From assembly GCA_025345505.1 (NCBI GenBank), contig JANVCC010000120.1:1122940-1186939 (forward strand): a DNA stretch of 64,000 bases. The letters run 5' to 3'. The DNA comes from Todiramphus chloris collaris (taxonomy: Eukaryota; Chordata; Aves; Coraciiformes; Alcedinidae). The notes beneath the pieces were generated by a model that saw nothing but the letters and a program-made list of their open reading frames with translations, was not told the origin of the DNA and ran no database searches. Each line of letters starts with the position of its first letter. Positions within the stretch are counted from its first letter, which is position 1. This document shows positions 37,316 to 48,729 of this stretch, piece by piece. A program made the translations under genes and the position numbers.

Positions 37316-39884
37316 CACGTTGGCTCAGCCTGTTTCTGAGCTTCAGTCCTGACACCTTGTCATGAAAATGATGGAGGCAGCTCTGCAGGGTCTTCCAGAG
37401 AAGCTTGAAGCTCCATGAAGCCTCAGTCCTCAATTTTTTGGACACCCAGAGGTACTTCTGATAGTGATGTCTCCTCCTATATGAGGGAGAGCAGCCACCT
37501 CTGTTCCCCTGTCAGGTCTCTTCAACCTTGTCTTCTGCTGAAGGGTGCTGAGAGAGATTGGGGTGCTGAGGTCCCGATTGTTGGTTGGCCTGCTTGGGAC
37601 CACAGCAGGAAGCCCAGGCACACACATGGTTTGGTGTCACCCGTGTGTGTTGTGTGCTGGGAACTCAGCACCAGCTTTGAGCGTGCAAAGCTTGTGGCTG
37701 CAGCTCCCCATTCCGTGAGCCCTGGGCATTTCAGTATGACTGAAGCAACTCCCCTGCCTCATGCCCTGGGTAAAATCCCAGTTTTCCCTGTCAGGCACTG
37801 CACAGAACAGCTCTGGGCACAGTGGGAGCCCTTGCGGGTAGTATGGGTCCTGCCCATTGTGTATGAGCGTAATGCCCAGGACAGCTCTTGCCCCTTGTCC
37901 CCAGCCATGGGGAGCCACAAGACGTCCTTTACACACTTGGCATCCCAGGAAGTGTAGCCATCCCTTACTCCGATATCTGAACCCTTTTTCCTGGAGATTG
38001 CACTTCTGTGCCCCAAAAACTCCTCTCAGATCTCAGCAGATGCACAGTGAGCGTGGGAGTTCCCAGAGGACTCTGCAGACCCTCCCTGGACACCTTCATG
38101 CTGCACAGGCTCCAGCAACCTCCCCTTCCACATCCCTGCTCCCAAAGCCCGTGTACTTAGTGGTCTCATCCTGCTCTTCCCAATGACATCTCTTCTCCAG
38201 AGAAAGCAGTGGCCACGATGAAACCACCCAGTGCAGAGACCCATCTGCAGGCAGCCCCAAGCTGCAGTGGGGTGGGGGGGGATGCCACAGGCTGGTGGCA
38301 CAGTCCAGCCTCAGAGGATGCTGCATCGGACTGTGAACTGACTCTGGCTTTTCCCAGGGCATCCCACCTTCCTGGGATTTTGATGCTGTTAGTCTGCTTG
38401 TTTGAAAGCCAAGCTACTGAGCCGAGGGAGAATTGGACTTTCTTTAATGAGTAGCCACATCCCGGCCTTTCTGATGGTGCGCAGCCAAGCTGGAAATAGA
38501 GACTGAGACTGTGCCAAAGACTCCGAACCGAAAAATAAAGTCAGCCTTGAGTTTTGCAAGCTCTATCATTTTCTGCGGTCATCTCAAAGCTGGGGCTGGA
38601 TGGGTTTTCTCAGTCCACCCCCAGCATGACTGTGCGTCCCAGTCCTCGTGGGACTTCTAAAGATGTAGTTTAGAAGTGCTAAGGTTGACATTTCCCAATT
38701 TGTCATGCAACTGATGCACAGAAGCAATCGCAGGGGGAATGTCAGTGTCTGGCTCTGCACTGCACTGGAGATACATCCCAGCTGCATTTCTGGCTCCTCT
38801 GCTAAACACACATAAGCACTGCGGGCTGTGCGGGTTTGAGCTCTGATGGAGGCTCAGACCACGATAACTTTGCTTTCAGTGCTTTCCCTCTGTGCCAATT
38901 GACAAATATCATCAAGACAACTGCTCACCTGCACCAGTGTGTATATAGTTATTTGTGTGAAACCGAGAGAGACCTCACAGCACTGTACAACACAGTGAGA
39001 AATAGCTCCTGAATCACACTGTAAGTTCCAGTGGTGGAACTGTCCAGGTGTCCACTGGCCATGATGGGAACATGGGCACCCAGTGCGGCTCGTGGCATCG
39101 GCCAAGAAGGTCACTTACAGCCATGTGCTCAGAAGTCAGTGGCAAGGTTTGTACTGGGGGAAAATGGTCTCCAGAACGACAAGCAAATGCACAAGGCTCT
39201 CTTGTAATATTTTGGAAGTAAAATTCAATTCTGCAACCCAAAAAAGGCAAGTGGCAGGAGGGAGGGGAGGAAGTGTCTGTCTAGAAAGCAGAAACCTGCA
39301 GGGCCAAGCTTCACCAGCCTGCACTTGTGCTGCACACAAACCCAAGCAAGCCGAGGACATGCCGAGGAGAGACTGGTGAGCAATACACGTCTGTGCCTGG
39401 AGCTCTTCAGGAAAAGGAAGAAAGGTCACTTGAGAGGAGGGAAAATCCCTTGCTGCTCTTGAAAATCATCTCCAAACCTCTGGCAGGGCAATGATTATAT
39501 CCTGAGCTGGAGCTGCAGATTTTCCCCGCTTCTCTGGCCACTGCAGGGCACCAGTGCAGCCCTCAGAGCTCTCCCAAATCCTCCCTTTCCACAGTGGGGA
39601 GGAGCAGCAGGCAGTGGAGCTCATCATCATCCCTCCGAAACAGGACCCCGGGTGACACAGGGTCGTATGACTCCTCAGAGGAGATGAGTTATTGCCCTGA
39701 GCTATTCTCTGTGAGGAGTCAAAGGGGAGAGACTTGCTGAGTTTTTCCCTGGGGAAAGCAGGAGTGAAGATCTTCTTCAAGAGTCTGGACAGCGCTGTGC
39801 AGGAGCAGAACACCCAGCCAGCTGCGAGGCCCTACAGATGCTGAGGCATTATCACAGTGGGAGAGGTAAGGATGGAAAGAAGCT
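37316..39884. other. No gene recognised
   Basis: About 2.6 kb of unique-looking DNA with a G-run (TGGGGTGGGGGGGGA-like) near 38.27 kb. A faint resemblance to SINE 3' sequence near 38.97 kb (CTCACAGCACTGTACAACACA-like) is too weak to call. Confidence 0.45.
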
Positions 39885-40035
39885 GCTCTGAGTTCTTATC
39901 TTTGCTTTGCCAGTGACAACGTATTGTATTTTCCCATATGTAAAACAGAAAACCTCATCCTCCCTTCCCTCCCAGAGTCTCTGTGAGGATTCATCCATCT
40001 TGGAGGAAAAAAACGTGCAAAGTGCTGTGTGGATG
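39885..40035 (+). mobile_element. MIR/CORE-SINE-like copy
   Basis: Three MIR landmarks occur in the correct order and orientation: TTTTCCCATATGTAAAACAG (MIR: TTTCCTCATCTGTAAAATGG), then CTGTGAGGATTCAT (MIR: TTGTGAGGATTAAAT), then GTGCAAAGTGCTGTGTGG (MIR: GTAAAGTGCTTAGCACAG). The 5' tRNA-like part is not identifiable, though CTTTGCCAGTGACA just upstream resembles the MIR CTCTGCCACTGAC block. Among the SINE calls here this is one of the firmer ones. Confidence 0.6.
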
Positions 40036-40899
40036 CAACGTTACGGCTGACCCCCAGCTCCTGGCACGCTGATCACGCTGTGGCATGCCCTGGGCTGTCC
40101 TTCCATGATGCTGCTGTCTGCAGTCCCCTGCCTGTGGCACCACGAGGACACGCCAGGCGTGGCACAACACGTAACTGCTCCCTGGTGAGTGGGAGAGGTG
40201 GAGTGGATGGTGAGGAGGAGGGATGGTACCCTTTTGAATCACGGGGCATTCTAAAAGTGAGAACAAGTAGTAGTGGGGTGGGATTGGGGAAAGGTGTCCC
40301 CCACCCTCTGAATAATGGTTTGCATTTGGGTATTCGAAAGGGCGTGACTGGTGTCAAGCTCATTTCCAGTATCTGCTTTCAAGGGAGTTGTTCCAAGAAC
40401 TCCGGATGCTCCGTTGTTATTTTTCTGCTCCCACCCAGCACTGTGGTGCCAGGGTGCCCGCTGTGCCGTGCCTGGGCACCGCACCAGCCTCGCAGTGTGT
40501 TGAGCCACAGACAAACAGGGCAGGGCTGTCCCTGGGGACAGCAGGGCCTCATAGGAGCTGCCAGCTGCTGCCTCTCCGCACAGGACACTGCTGGTCCCGG
40601 GGAGCCCCCTGCACAGCCCGGCACGGCTCCAGCGCCAGCCAGCCCTGAGCTGCTCACCAGCGTGTCCACGGGCAGCCACCACCCTCTGCTGGGTGGCACG
40701 GACCAGAGCAGAACGAGCCCTGTGCCATCACGGCCTCAGATCCAGATCTTGGCTCAGGCAGGCGGGATCCTGGCAGTCCCTGAGCAAGCAGAGCTGGGCA
40801 CTGGCACATCCCCAGGGAAACCTCCCGGCTCTGGCTGCCCTCCCACGCTCTCCCACCTTCGACAGCATCTCCGAGGAAGCAGCCAACAGACGTGACAGA
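40036..40899. other. No gene recognised; long chance open frame
   Basis: The longest open frame of the window (288 codons, about 40029-40895 on plus) spans this segment. It begins inside the MIR-like copy and has Ser/Pro/Gly/His-rich composition. The opposite strand is also open for long stretches. These are the marks of a G+C-driven chance frame, not of a gene. Confidence 0.5.
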
Positions 40900-41270
40900 G
40901 CACGGGGACTGCAGGATCTCTGCGCATCCCCCGAGGCCGGGCTCTGCCTGCTGAGCCCCCTTCACAGCCCATTAGGCAGCTCAGGTTCGGGAACACGCTT
41001 CTCTCTCCCGGGGGCTGCAGGAGACAGCGGCTGCCTCCGGACCCCTCCTGTGCCTGCTGAGGGGACCGTGGCTCTCAGTCGCTTCCAGCTGCTTAGCTCT
41101 GCTCTGGCTGGCGGAACCCGTGGGGAGCAGCCAGTCGATCTCCTGCGGGTCACCTGCTGATGACGGGGGGAGAAGAAGGGACCAGGCGTTGTGCGGGGGC
41201 TGCCAGCACCGTACGGAGGGGGCCAGGCTCCCACTAAGCCGTTGAGCCGGGTGGGGAGGAAAATTAATTG
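40900..41270. promoter_or_regulatory. CpG-rich stretch
   Basis: About 23 CpG in some 370 bp, higher than the local background but spread out. It runs to just before GCCGTTGAGCCGGGTGGGG near 41.24 kb. No exon, TATA element or splice donor can be assigned. It could be a weak CpG island or simply G+C-rich DNA. Confidence 0.3.
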
Positions 41271-42340
41271 CAGGGAGAATCCACGCTGCCCCAGTTTCCC
41301 GGCCCAAGGAGGAGGTGGCTGACCTGGGGTGGGCAGCAGCCGGACTCTCCAGAGGGTCTGCCCTCAGTGGGAGCAAGGCACCAGGCACCCCGGAGCAAGA
41401 TCCCATCCTCCAGAATTTCAACCGGTTGGAGGAGGGTTTTGAAGTTGGTTCAGTGAGACGCTGTGTCTCAGACCTTCTCTCAGGGCCTTATTAAAATGCA
41501 GACTGCAAATTCAGATACTGTAAACAAGGTCACTGGAGAATGAAGATCAACAGAGTGCAAGCACAAGGAATGCAGAGCATTAATATTCTGATGTGTGAGC
41601 CCGTCCTAAATATTTTATCAGGCTAAGCTTTTTTGTATTGAGGCATCCTTCCCCTGCTCTTCCTCCTCCTCTTCTGCCTGCTTCACGTCCTTTTCTCTTG
41701 CGTTCACAAAAAGCACTTTGTATTTCGGCTGAGGCTTGAAATATATGCAAACCTTCCGCTTCCCCCCCCCGCCCCAGCAAAACCCTCACCCTCTTCCAGG
41801 CAGAGGGAGAGAGATTTCCTAACGGGGTTTCTTTTGTTTCTGTCAACGTCTCACTTAGGCAGCGGGATCTGAGACTTACTGAACGCTGCCAGGGTCTTAT
41901 CACCCACGTTGTTGTACCCCCCGCCCCCCACAGAAAAGCAGGGATTCCCTCCCACCTCCATCAGCTCTGTGAAGCAGAGGGCAGAGTGGCAGCCGGGGCA
42001 CTCGTGCGTGATGTGCAATTGTCCTGGCGCTTGCTCATGAGCTGTGTGTCCCCCCCCGATGGGTGGTTTTGGCACAGAGAGATGATCCAGAGGTACTTGA
42101 TCTGGTGTCAGAGAAGCCGTCGCATGGCCATTGGCTTTTGCCCTCCACAGACAGTGGCTGAAAACCTCACAGTTAGTGAAAGATGAACTGAAATCCAGCC
42201 CATCTTCAGCTGGTGGTGAGAAGGTGCTTCCTGACCCCAAGATACATGTCCCTATCCCCTGAGGCAAAAAAAGATTTGATTTTCCTTATCAAGATGCTCT
42301 CTAGCACAACTACAAATACATCACACAGTGCTGAAAGGAT
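41271..42340. other. No gene recognised
   Basis: About 1.1 kb. A C-rich tract lies near 41764-41777. Composition turns A+T-rich at the right end, leading into the T-run duplication. Confidence 0.45.
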
Positions 42341-42468
42341 CTGTGCCTTTATAAATCCATACTTTTTTTTTTTTTTTTACATCAGGCCACACAATCTTGA
42401 AAGTATCCATGCTATTATGAATCCCCAAATGGCTTTTTTTTTTCTTTTTGCCTTTTTACTTCAGGTCA
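42341..42468. repeat. Diverged tandem duplication with T-runs
   Basis: Two units of roughly 70-80 bp lie side by side. Each begins with a related block (TGTGCCTTTATAAATCC at 42342-42358; ATGCTATTATGAATCC at 42409-42424), continues into a long T run (T16 in the first; T10-C-T5-GCC-T5 in the second) and ends in a related block (ACATCAGGCC; ACTTCAGGTC). Each T run followed by CAG resembles a strong splice acceptor (AG at 42385 and 42464). A short ATG-initiated frame follows the second. No gene evidence supports splicing here. Confidence 0.5.
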
Positions 42469-42759
42469 AGATGGCAAATTCAGACCTTGTGTCGCGTGTC
42501 CCCCACCCCAACAGAGTCATTGCATGACATGAGAAAACTGTGCTTCAGAGAGGACTCACAGGGTGGCTCCCCTGGCTCTGGTGTGAGCAGATTGCTGGAT
42601 ATGACGGTTTGAGTGAAACCCGGAGATTCAGGGAAACGTTCGCTGATCCTGGAATTTCCCAGATCTGAGTATTTATCCAGCTTGCCAACGGGTGGTTGAG
42701 CGCTTTCCTCTGTGCTACCCACAAACCCTAAATTCGTCTTGTTTGAGAAACTATAGTCA

Positions 42760-43330
42760 TCCAATTAACAATAATACTCGGCAAGCAGAGTGGCCAACCA
42801 CACATCTCGAGTAATAAATAGCGGAGGATTGAAGTGAACAGTTTGGGAATAGTCAATTGAATGGGAATTATTCATGCAAACTGTATCACAGACTCTTACA
42901 AATACCAAATGCACTCCAGAAAATGAGGGCATTTATGTAATGACATCTCATTAAAAAAATAATCATAAGAAATTGATTATTAATAAAATATTGAGAGATA
43001 ATTAACATTTTTTTTTCTCAGCAGAAGATTCCAGAAAAGGGGCCACTTCTTCTTTTCAACTTCAACTCTGGCTTCCAAAGGACTTGAAAGAGAATCATGT
43101 GCATTAACCAGAGAAATCTGGCCTGAAATGATCTAAATGCAACATGAATTAATGGGTGCGTTTTTTAGTAGGTGAAATGTTGGAGCCTATACAAATTGAC
43201 ATTTTTTGATCATAAATAATAGTCTAGATCTGAAACTGCTTTATAATTAGCAGCTCTTGGACCCACAATCATTCTGCAATTGTGCAGAGTAGGTTTTTAT
43301 TTTCTTTTTAACTCTAATGTTAATAACACC
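42760..43330. promoter_or_regulatory. A+T-rich block dense in TAAT cores, enhancer candidate
   Basis: About 570 bp with roughly 18 TAAT/ATTA homeodomain-type cores, many in overlapping or palindromic form (TGATTATTAATAAA, GATAATTAAC, TTATAATTAGCAGC). An octamer-like ATGCAAAC lies near 42878. The block is embedded in much more G+C-rich DNA and carries no recognised repeat. This composition is common in conserved developmental enhancers of amniotes, but A+T-rich DNA is bound to hold many TAAT words, so function is inferred only. Confidence 0.35.
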
Positions 43331-43851
43331 AGTGATACTGCCCAGCCCTCAGCTGGGTAACAGAGAGAAAGGAGGGGATGTGCTCCTGCATCAGCAGTGG
43401 TGGCTGGAGGCATCACTCAGCACCTTCCCTGCAATGTCGAGAGATTTTGCTTTAACTGAGCTGACCCCTGAGAGCTCATCCCCGGCTGTGAGTACTGGCA
43501 GTGGCAGATGAGAGCCCCTGTGGGTATGGACAGACAGACTGACATCAGCTGGAAATGAAAGAGGAAAATCTGACCGTACCACACGTGTTACCTGAGCCAG
43601 AACAAGTTTCTGCCAGGAAGATCTGATGTCCTTCCACTGCTGGTTCCCAGCCCTGCCCCTGGGGACAGGGAGATGTTTCATCCCAGGATGCCCACCTGTC
43701 TGAGCCCATGGATCCTGCACTCGGCTGCCAGGAAGTACATGGGGTGGTAGGGTTTGCTCTGGGGTGGAGGGTTTTGTTGTGTAGGTGCAGCCACAGTCCA
43801 TGCCCAGGAGGCTTTCCAGGCTAAGCTGTAAGGGGAAAGGATGGAGGGGGA
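43331..43851. other. No gene recognised
   Basis: About 520 bp of unique-looking DNA directly right of the A+T-rich block. Nothing can be supported. Confidence 0.45.
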
Positions 43852-44140
43852 TCATAGAATTGTGGACTGGTGTGGGTTGGAAGGGAACTTTAAAGGTCAT
43901 CTCATCCAAATCCTGTCAGGGAGCAGGGCCATCTTCAGCTCAAGCAGGGTGCTCAGAGCCCCGGGCAACCTCCCCTGCAATGGTGCCAGGGATGGGGCAG
44001 CCACCACCTCTCTGGGCAGCCTGGCACAGGCTCTCACCACTTTCACAGTAAGAATCTCTTCCTTCTCTCCAGTTTAAATCTCCCTCTTTAGTTTAAAACC
44101 GTCACCCCCTGTCCTGTTGCTACAGGCCCTGTGACAGGAT
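43852..44140 (-). mobile_element. CR1 LINE 3' end, minus strand
   Basis: Read on plus, the copy starts with the reverse complement of the CR1 tail (ATCATAGAATTGTGGACTGG, then GGTTGGAAGGGAACTTTAAA). It continues through CATCTCATCCAAATCCTGTC, GGGATGGGGCAGCCACCACC, CTCTGGGCAGCCTGGCACAG and CACAGTAAGAATCTCTTCC, and fades after CCCCTGTCCTGTTGCTACAG. It is the longest of the tail-type CR1 copies that reach into the end of ORF2. The 5' end is truncated as usual. Divergence is moderate. Confidence 0.92.
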
Positions 44141-44959
44141 GCAGATCCTGGAGAAGGGATGGCCCAAATCCACAAATGCACCCTAAGGTCCCTAACATCT
44201 GGAGACCTTGTGAAAAGGTAAGGCCTTCAGTCCTCTTCCAGAGCATGAGGCTGCTGTAACTGAGCATCACACCTCGTGTCACGCACTACATGCCCATGCA
44301 CAGAGCCCCACATCTGCTGTACCAAGGCAGGGGAGAAATGAAATGTGGTGTTTGAGCTGCCGCAAACCATCCAGCTGCGGAGGAGGAGAAGGCACTGAAC
44401 TGTTTGGCCCCATGTCTAGAGCAAGTTTGGTTACCACGAGCTCAGGTGCCTCCCTACAGGCTCCCATCAGGCTGGTCCAGGGCAAGGCTGCTGCTGAGGA
44501 TCTTGGTAGCATCAGGACACAGGGAAAACCCTGACATGTTTTTACTTGCTTCTTGGCACAGCTCACTGCAAAGGCCTGAGCACATCTCCTCTCCCTTGGT
44601 GACTGTGTGCTACGGCCCTCCAGGCCAAGCAGGGGGACCCCAGGGAATGAAGACATTTATACAGCACATTGACTGGCCTGTGCTCTCTCTTCTCTTTTGA
44701 AATATAGCAGCTTATTGATTTATATTTAAAAGGGATGAATGCAGCATATATCAGTATATTAGACACACTCGACACAAACAGAAAGGGCACCGCTGCCTTC
44801 CCACTTGAGCAATTCATCACCATCCAGAGCTCTCCCAGGGTAACAACTGAGCAGACCAGGGGGAGAAGGGATTTCTCCCTTCTGAAGGCTTCCTGAGTGA
44901 ATTTCCCAGTGTGGAAGAGAAGTGGAGTGAAAGCACAATCTCCCAAAACCATACGCTTC
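44141..44959. other. No gene recognised
   Basis: About 820 bp between the CR1 and a MIR-like copy, A+T-rich near 44.70-44.76 kb. No repeats or exons were recognised. Confidence 0.45.
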
Positions 44960-45135
44960 TGTATTATCACCCTCTGCAAATGGGTTTTCTTTCTGGCCTC
45001 TGGAACATAGAGCAGAGTTGTCATGGCTCAGGGAAACTGAGGCACGCAAAAGCAACTTGCCTTATATCACATTGCAAGCCTGAAAAGAAGCAAAGACTTG
45101 AATTCAGGTCTCCTGAACATTAAAGCAACAAACTG
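44960..45135 (-). mobile_element. MIR/CORE-SINE-like copy with a 46-bp insert
   Basis: The plus strand reads GTATTATCACCCTCTGCAAATGGG, then 46 unrelated bases (44985-45030), then GGGAAACTGAGGCACG, GCAACTTGCCTTATATCACA and GACTTGAATTCAGGTCTCCTG. Without the insert this matches the reverse complement of MIR: TTATTATCCCCATTTTACAGATGGGGAAACTGAGGC, the ACTTGCCCAAGGTCACAC block, then the RAACCCAGGTCTCCTGAC block beside the tRNA-derived part. The GGG at both edges of the insert looks like a short duplication at the insertion point. This is a firm SINE call for the window. Confidence 0.65.
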
Positions 45136-46754
45136 GCTCAAAAACACCTTCCATCCAAGGGGTCCTCAGGTGGGATTCAAGCCACTGCTGCAAATCCTCC
45201 AGCACAGCAGAAGAGGGCACTGAGCTATTCCATCCCTTAGACCTCAGGCAGGTTTGGTTACAAATAGCACAAACCTCCAGCAGGTTCTGATGGGATGATC
45301 TGGAGTGTACACAGCACCTTGGGCACTCGGCTTGGCGTGTTGGCAGGGGTGGGACAGCAAACATCTGCCCAAAGGGTCACCTACATGCTCAGCTCAGTTA
45401 GGGGCTTTGCAGAGCATCCCAGCTACAGAGGAAGCCCTTCTCCTTCTCGATCAGAGAGAGGGCGGATGGGATTTCAGGTACCAAAGTGAAAATCACAGCA
45501 TCTCTTTTGACTTATGAGTACTTCAGTTGGCTCTCGCTTGTGCTGGGTTTCCATTAGCAGCATGAACAGGGTAGTTCATCTATCACATTTACCAGCCACA
45601 GAAATTACGTCGGGGCAATTCGAATATATTCTGGTGCATTAGCACTGGGGGTAGATAAGGGCAGCAGCAATCCACCGGGAGGGCAGCTAAGTGCACCAGA
45701 TAGAAGGGAAGAGGCGTAGATACGCCACAGTCACTGAGCACTTGATATCTGAGTCAAATCCAAGCTGCTGTCTTCACAGAGAGGAGCGTGCCTTTGATAT
45801 AATATCCCCCTGAGATATGATATACACCTGTGATTATCCTGACTCGCAATTCCATGTCCCTGCGCTGCCCTGAGCTGGCTCCACGAGATGCAGCGTTATT
45901 TATCTGGCAATAAACAGCCTTCTGTCTGCAAAATGAGGGCTTCAGCTGGAGAAGTAATGGGCAGTTTTGGCTCAGCTGGAGATGTGCCCAGAGGTGAAAA
46001 CTGATTGGGAAGCAGCGTTGTCCTCCTGGCTGAGTGAGAAATCCCCGTGACCTGCTTTGCAAGGTGCCCAGACAAGGGCAGCCCTGGGAAGGGGAACTGC
46101 TGCAGCCTGCCAGCCAACCGTGCAGCCACTGCAGCCAGGAGCAGCACAGGGAGCTGAGCATGGTGTCTCTCCTTCATTAACTGTCCCTCAGGAGGATGCT
46201 GCTCCCCGTGGCTGATTAACAGGGCAGAAGAGCATATCCATGTCCAGTAAGGGTTAAAAGGACTACTGATGCCTACCCTCCTGCCACAAGTCATGCATCC
46301 CATACTGCTTTTCCTGCCAGCTCCTCTCTTGAATTAGAGGGACAGTTCCTGCCCATCTTGTTTCATCTGGCAGAGAGACCTCTGCACTAAGCCTGCAGAG
46401 ATGACCCCACTGATTAGTTGTCAGTGTCCTGGACATGGGGTGCTACCTCTTCATGGGCTTGTCTCCGGGAAAGGAAGGGTTAATAAATCATGTGTGATGG
46501 GAGAGTAAGACTTGTCACCTACATGACCCTTCTGGCAGTGGAGCAGCACATAGCAGGAAGAGGTGCAGGTCCCTCAGTCACCAGGGTCAGAAGATGGACG
46601 ATGGCAGCCCTGCTGGCAGGTGTCTGGGAGACCTGGTCCCCTCGGGGGACAAAGGAGGCTGTTAGCAGCTGCCTGACATGGAGACAGCTCAAGGCTGGCT
46701 CTCAGCTGTGTGGTATTTGTGAGAGCCCAGCCCGTGCAAGAGGAGTGACAACAG
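45136..46754. other. No gene recognised
   Basis: About 1.6 kb. A segment at 45.58-45.66 kb (ATTACGTCGGGGCAATTCGA-like) has unusual base order and could be a conserved element. Nothing firm can be called. Confidence 0.45.
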
Positions 46755-46865
46755 CAACTCCATTTATAACGTGCTTTGGGATCCGTCTGTGCAGGATGCT
46801 GCAGGGAAGCCAGGCACAGAAATATCATCGTTAGCATCATTATTTTTATTATTATCAATATTCCC
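46755..46865 (+). mobile_element. L2-like 3' end (LINE or CORE-SINE)
   Basis: TATAACGTGCTTTGGGATCC is followed about 45 bp later by ATCATCGTTAGCATCATTATT and an ATT-rich tail ending in TTATTATTATCAATATT. The combination GCGCTTTGGGATCC plus a (TTA)n-type terminus is characteristic of L2-related 3' ends found in old amniote LINEs and in the SINEs that borrow them. Only the terminal about 110 bp is recognisable. Whether it is a LINE or a SINE cannot be decided. Confidence 0.45.
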
Positions 46866-47229
46866 CTGCAGCCGGTGGTGGCTGCACAGCAAAACCATCC
46901 CGAGCTGCTCTGGTGGCATTTCCCTCCACCCACCCCAACTCCCCATTGCTTTGACTAGACAGAAATTGCCCCCAAGAACAATTCTCTTCTCCGAATGTTG
47001 ATTTCTGTTTAGTTAATTAAACGGGTTTAGTTCTAGTTTTCATTTTTCTGCACTTTCAGTGCAAAAAGCCAGTCAGTTGTAGGGGGAATAGAATTATGTT
47101 CTTTCACAATTCTTAGGAAGGAAGTCAAAGTTTCAAGTAGGTCTAGAGACATTGAGATAATGACCTGTTTCCACTGCACCCACTGCCACGCCGTGGGAAA
47201 AGAGGCAGCATTGGCCTCAAACCCCCACT
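46866..47229. other. No gene recognised
   Basis: About 360 bp of mixed composition between two old retroposon ends. It contains TTAGTTAATTAAACGGGTTTAG-like A+T-rich DNA near 47.01 kb. Confidence 0.4.
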
Positions 47230-47385
47230 CGCTGACACTTTTGGTGAGACCTTCCCCCTCTGGGCAGCAAGGGTGATAATTGCCTCCCACGGCATGGGGA
47301 GGGTTAATTAGCTGGTGTTTGTTCAGTGCTGTGAATAGGTAAAATGCTGTCTAAGTGCAGAGCATTATGATTAATAATATCCAGC
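47230..47385 (+). mobile_element. MIR/CORE-SINE-like copy with L2-type 3' end
   Basis: GGGTGATAATTGCCTCCCAC is followed by GGGGAGGGTTAATTAGCTGG, TGTTTGTTCAGTGCTGTGAA, TAAAATGCTGTCTAAGTGCA and ATTATGATTAATAATA. This follows the 3' half of old amniote CORE-SINE/L2 elements: GGATAATAATACCTACCTCCC, GTGAGGATTAATTAGTTAATG, TTTGTAAAGCGCTTTGA, a block ending AAGTGCAAAGTATTATTATT. The order and spacing are good and the divergence is high. It sits 370 bp right of another L2-like 3' end in the same orientation. Confidence 0.6.
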
Positions 47386-48729
47386 CTGCTAAAGCAAAGT
47401 GCTTAGAAGGATTCAAAAAGGATTATTCATTTACATGAATACAGAGGATATCTACAGTTACATTAAATGGGATAAAAATCTGCAGGGGACCTAAACCCTC
47501 ACGCTTCAGGACATAAACCAGCCATTAGCTGCCTGGGTTGGGAAGGAAGATGTCTCTGAACACTTTAGCATAGTGTCATGGTGCTCAGCAGGAGACCCTC
47601 ATCTTCGTTGTGAATATCCAGGACCAGCTTCATAGCCCAGTCTTGCAGACACGAGACCAGGCCTGAGTCTTTCTGGCACTTCACAACTTCTAGGATTGTT
47701 CCAGTGCAGTATTTTCTGGCTACCCTGCCTCTGGCAGCCCTGTGCTAGCCTTGCGCCACCATGCACTGATGCCTTGCTTGTGACCTGGACCAGTCTTGGA
47801 GTGCACCCAGCCCCTGCTTTGCTCCACAGCCACGGCAGCGAGGGCAGTGGGACCAATGTGGCACAAAGGGAGATGACACCTGGGTTTGCCACTTCCTGCT
47901 GCTTTGTTAAAGTTAAGGAAAGGAGGGAACCTGGGTGGTGGTCGCTGATGATGAGAGCAGGAGGGGTGAGGGGGCTGAGCTGTCTGCAGAGATGGATGCA
48001 CAGACATCAATGTTTCTCTTGCCTGGTTGCATGGACCTTTTCACTTGTCGTTTATGCTCTGAGCTGCTGCAAGTGCCCAGGCTCAGGGTTGCACTGAGAG
48101 AAGCTACACACCTTCCAGGCTGGTGCTCACCTTGCTGGGGCATGGGCTAAGCAGAGATCTCTGTCACAGACCGCAGGACAAGTCTTATCTCTGTTGAGCA
48201 CATCTCCCATCTATACCTCAGAGCAAGACTTCACCTCAAAGGAGGACTGTGAGGACAACAGGCAGAAAGCAAGGTGGAAAGAGTTGTAGATTGAGGAGAC
48301 CTCTTACACCTCAAGCAGCTCTGTTGGTGCCGATTCCCCCTTTCGACAAAGCAACCCAGGTCCTCACAGTGTGTATCTGCCCAGGACACTCCCTGCCCAG
48401 CCACCAATGTCTTTATTTTGTTGCTCAAACAGGAATATCTTCAGCAGAAACCCGCTTTCAGAAGCTGGTCTGCCTTGCTTTCAGGAGCTGCCGTGCCTTG
48501 CTTAGGACTGTTGAATATTGCCTCACTTTGTCGGAGGTGTGTCAGTTCATTTGTTTGCTGGGGCAAAAAAACCTGCTGAAGGAGACAAAGTACTGCAGGA
48601 ATTGCTGGTTGTGTTGTATCTTTGTTCTCAGTGGTGAGAAAAAAATACCCTGGATTTCATCTTGGAGCATGATGAGAAGATAAGGATTGCAAGAAATTAA
48701 ACTCAGGAAATGCAGAATATCATAATGCA
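47386..48729. other. No gene recognised
   Basis: About 1.3 kb. No repeats or exons were recognised, although the right end (48.66-48.73 kb) may belong to the LINE remnant that follows. Confidence 0.45.

Noticed and set aside
38930-39020. SINE 3'-like CTCACAGCACTGTACAACACA
   Set aside because: A single short resemblance with no supporting landmarks on either side.
40029-40895. 288-codon open frame, the longest in the window
   Set aside because: G+C-driven, Ser/Pro/Gly-rich, begins inside a MIR-like repeat, the opposite strand is also open, and no domain is recognisable.
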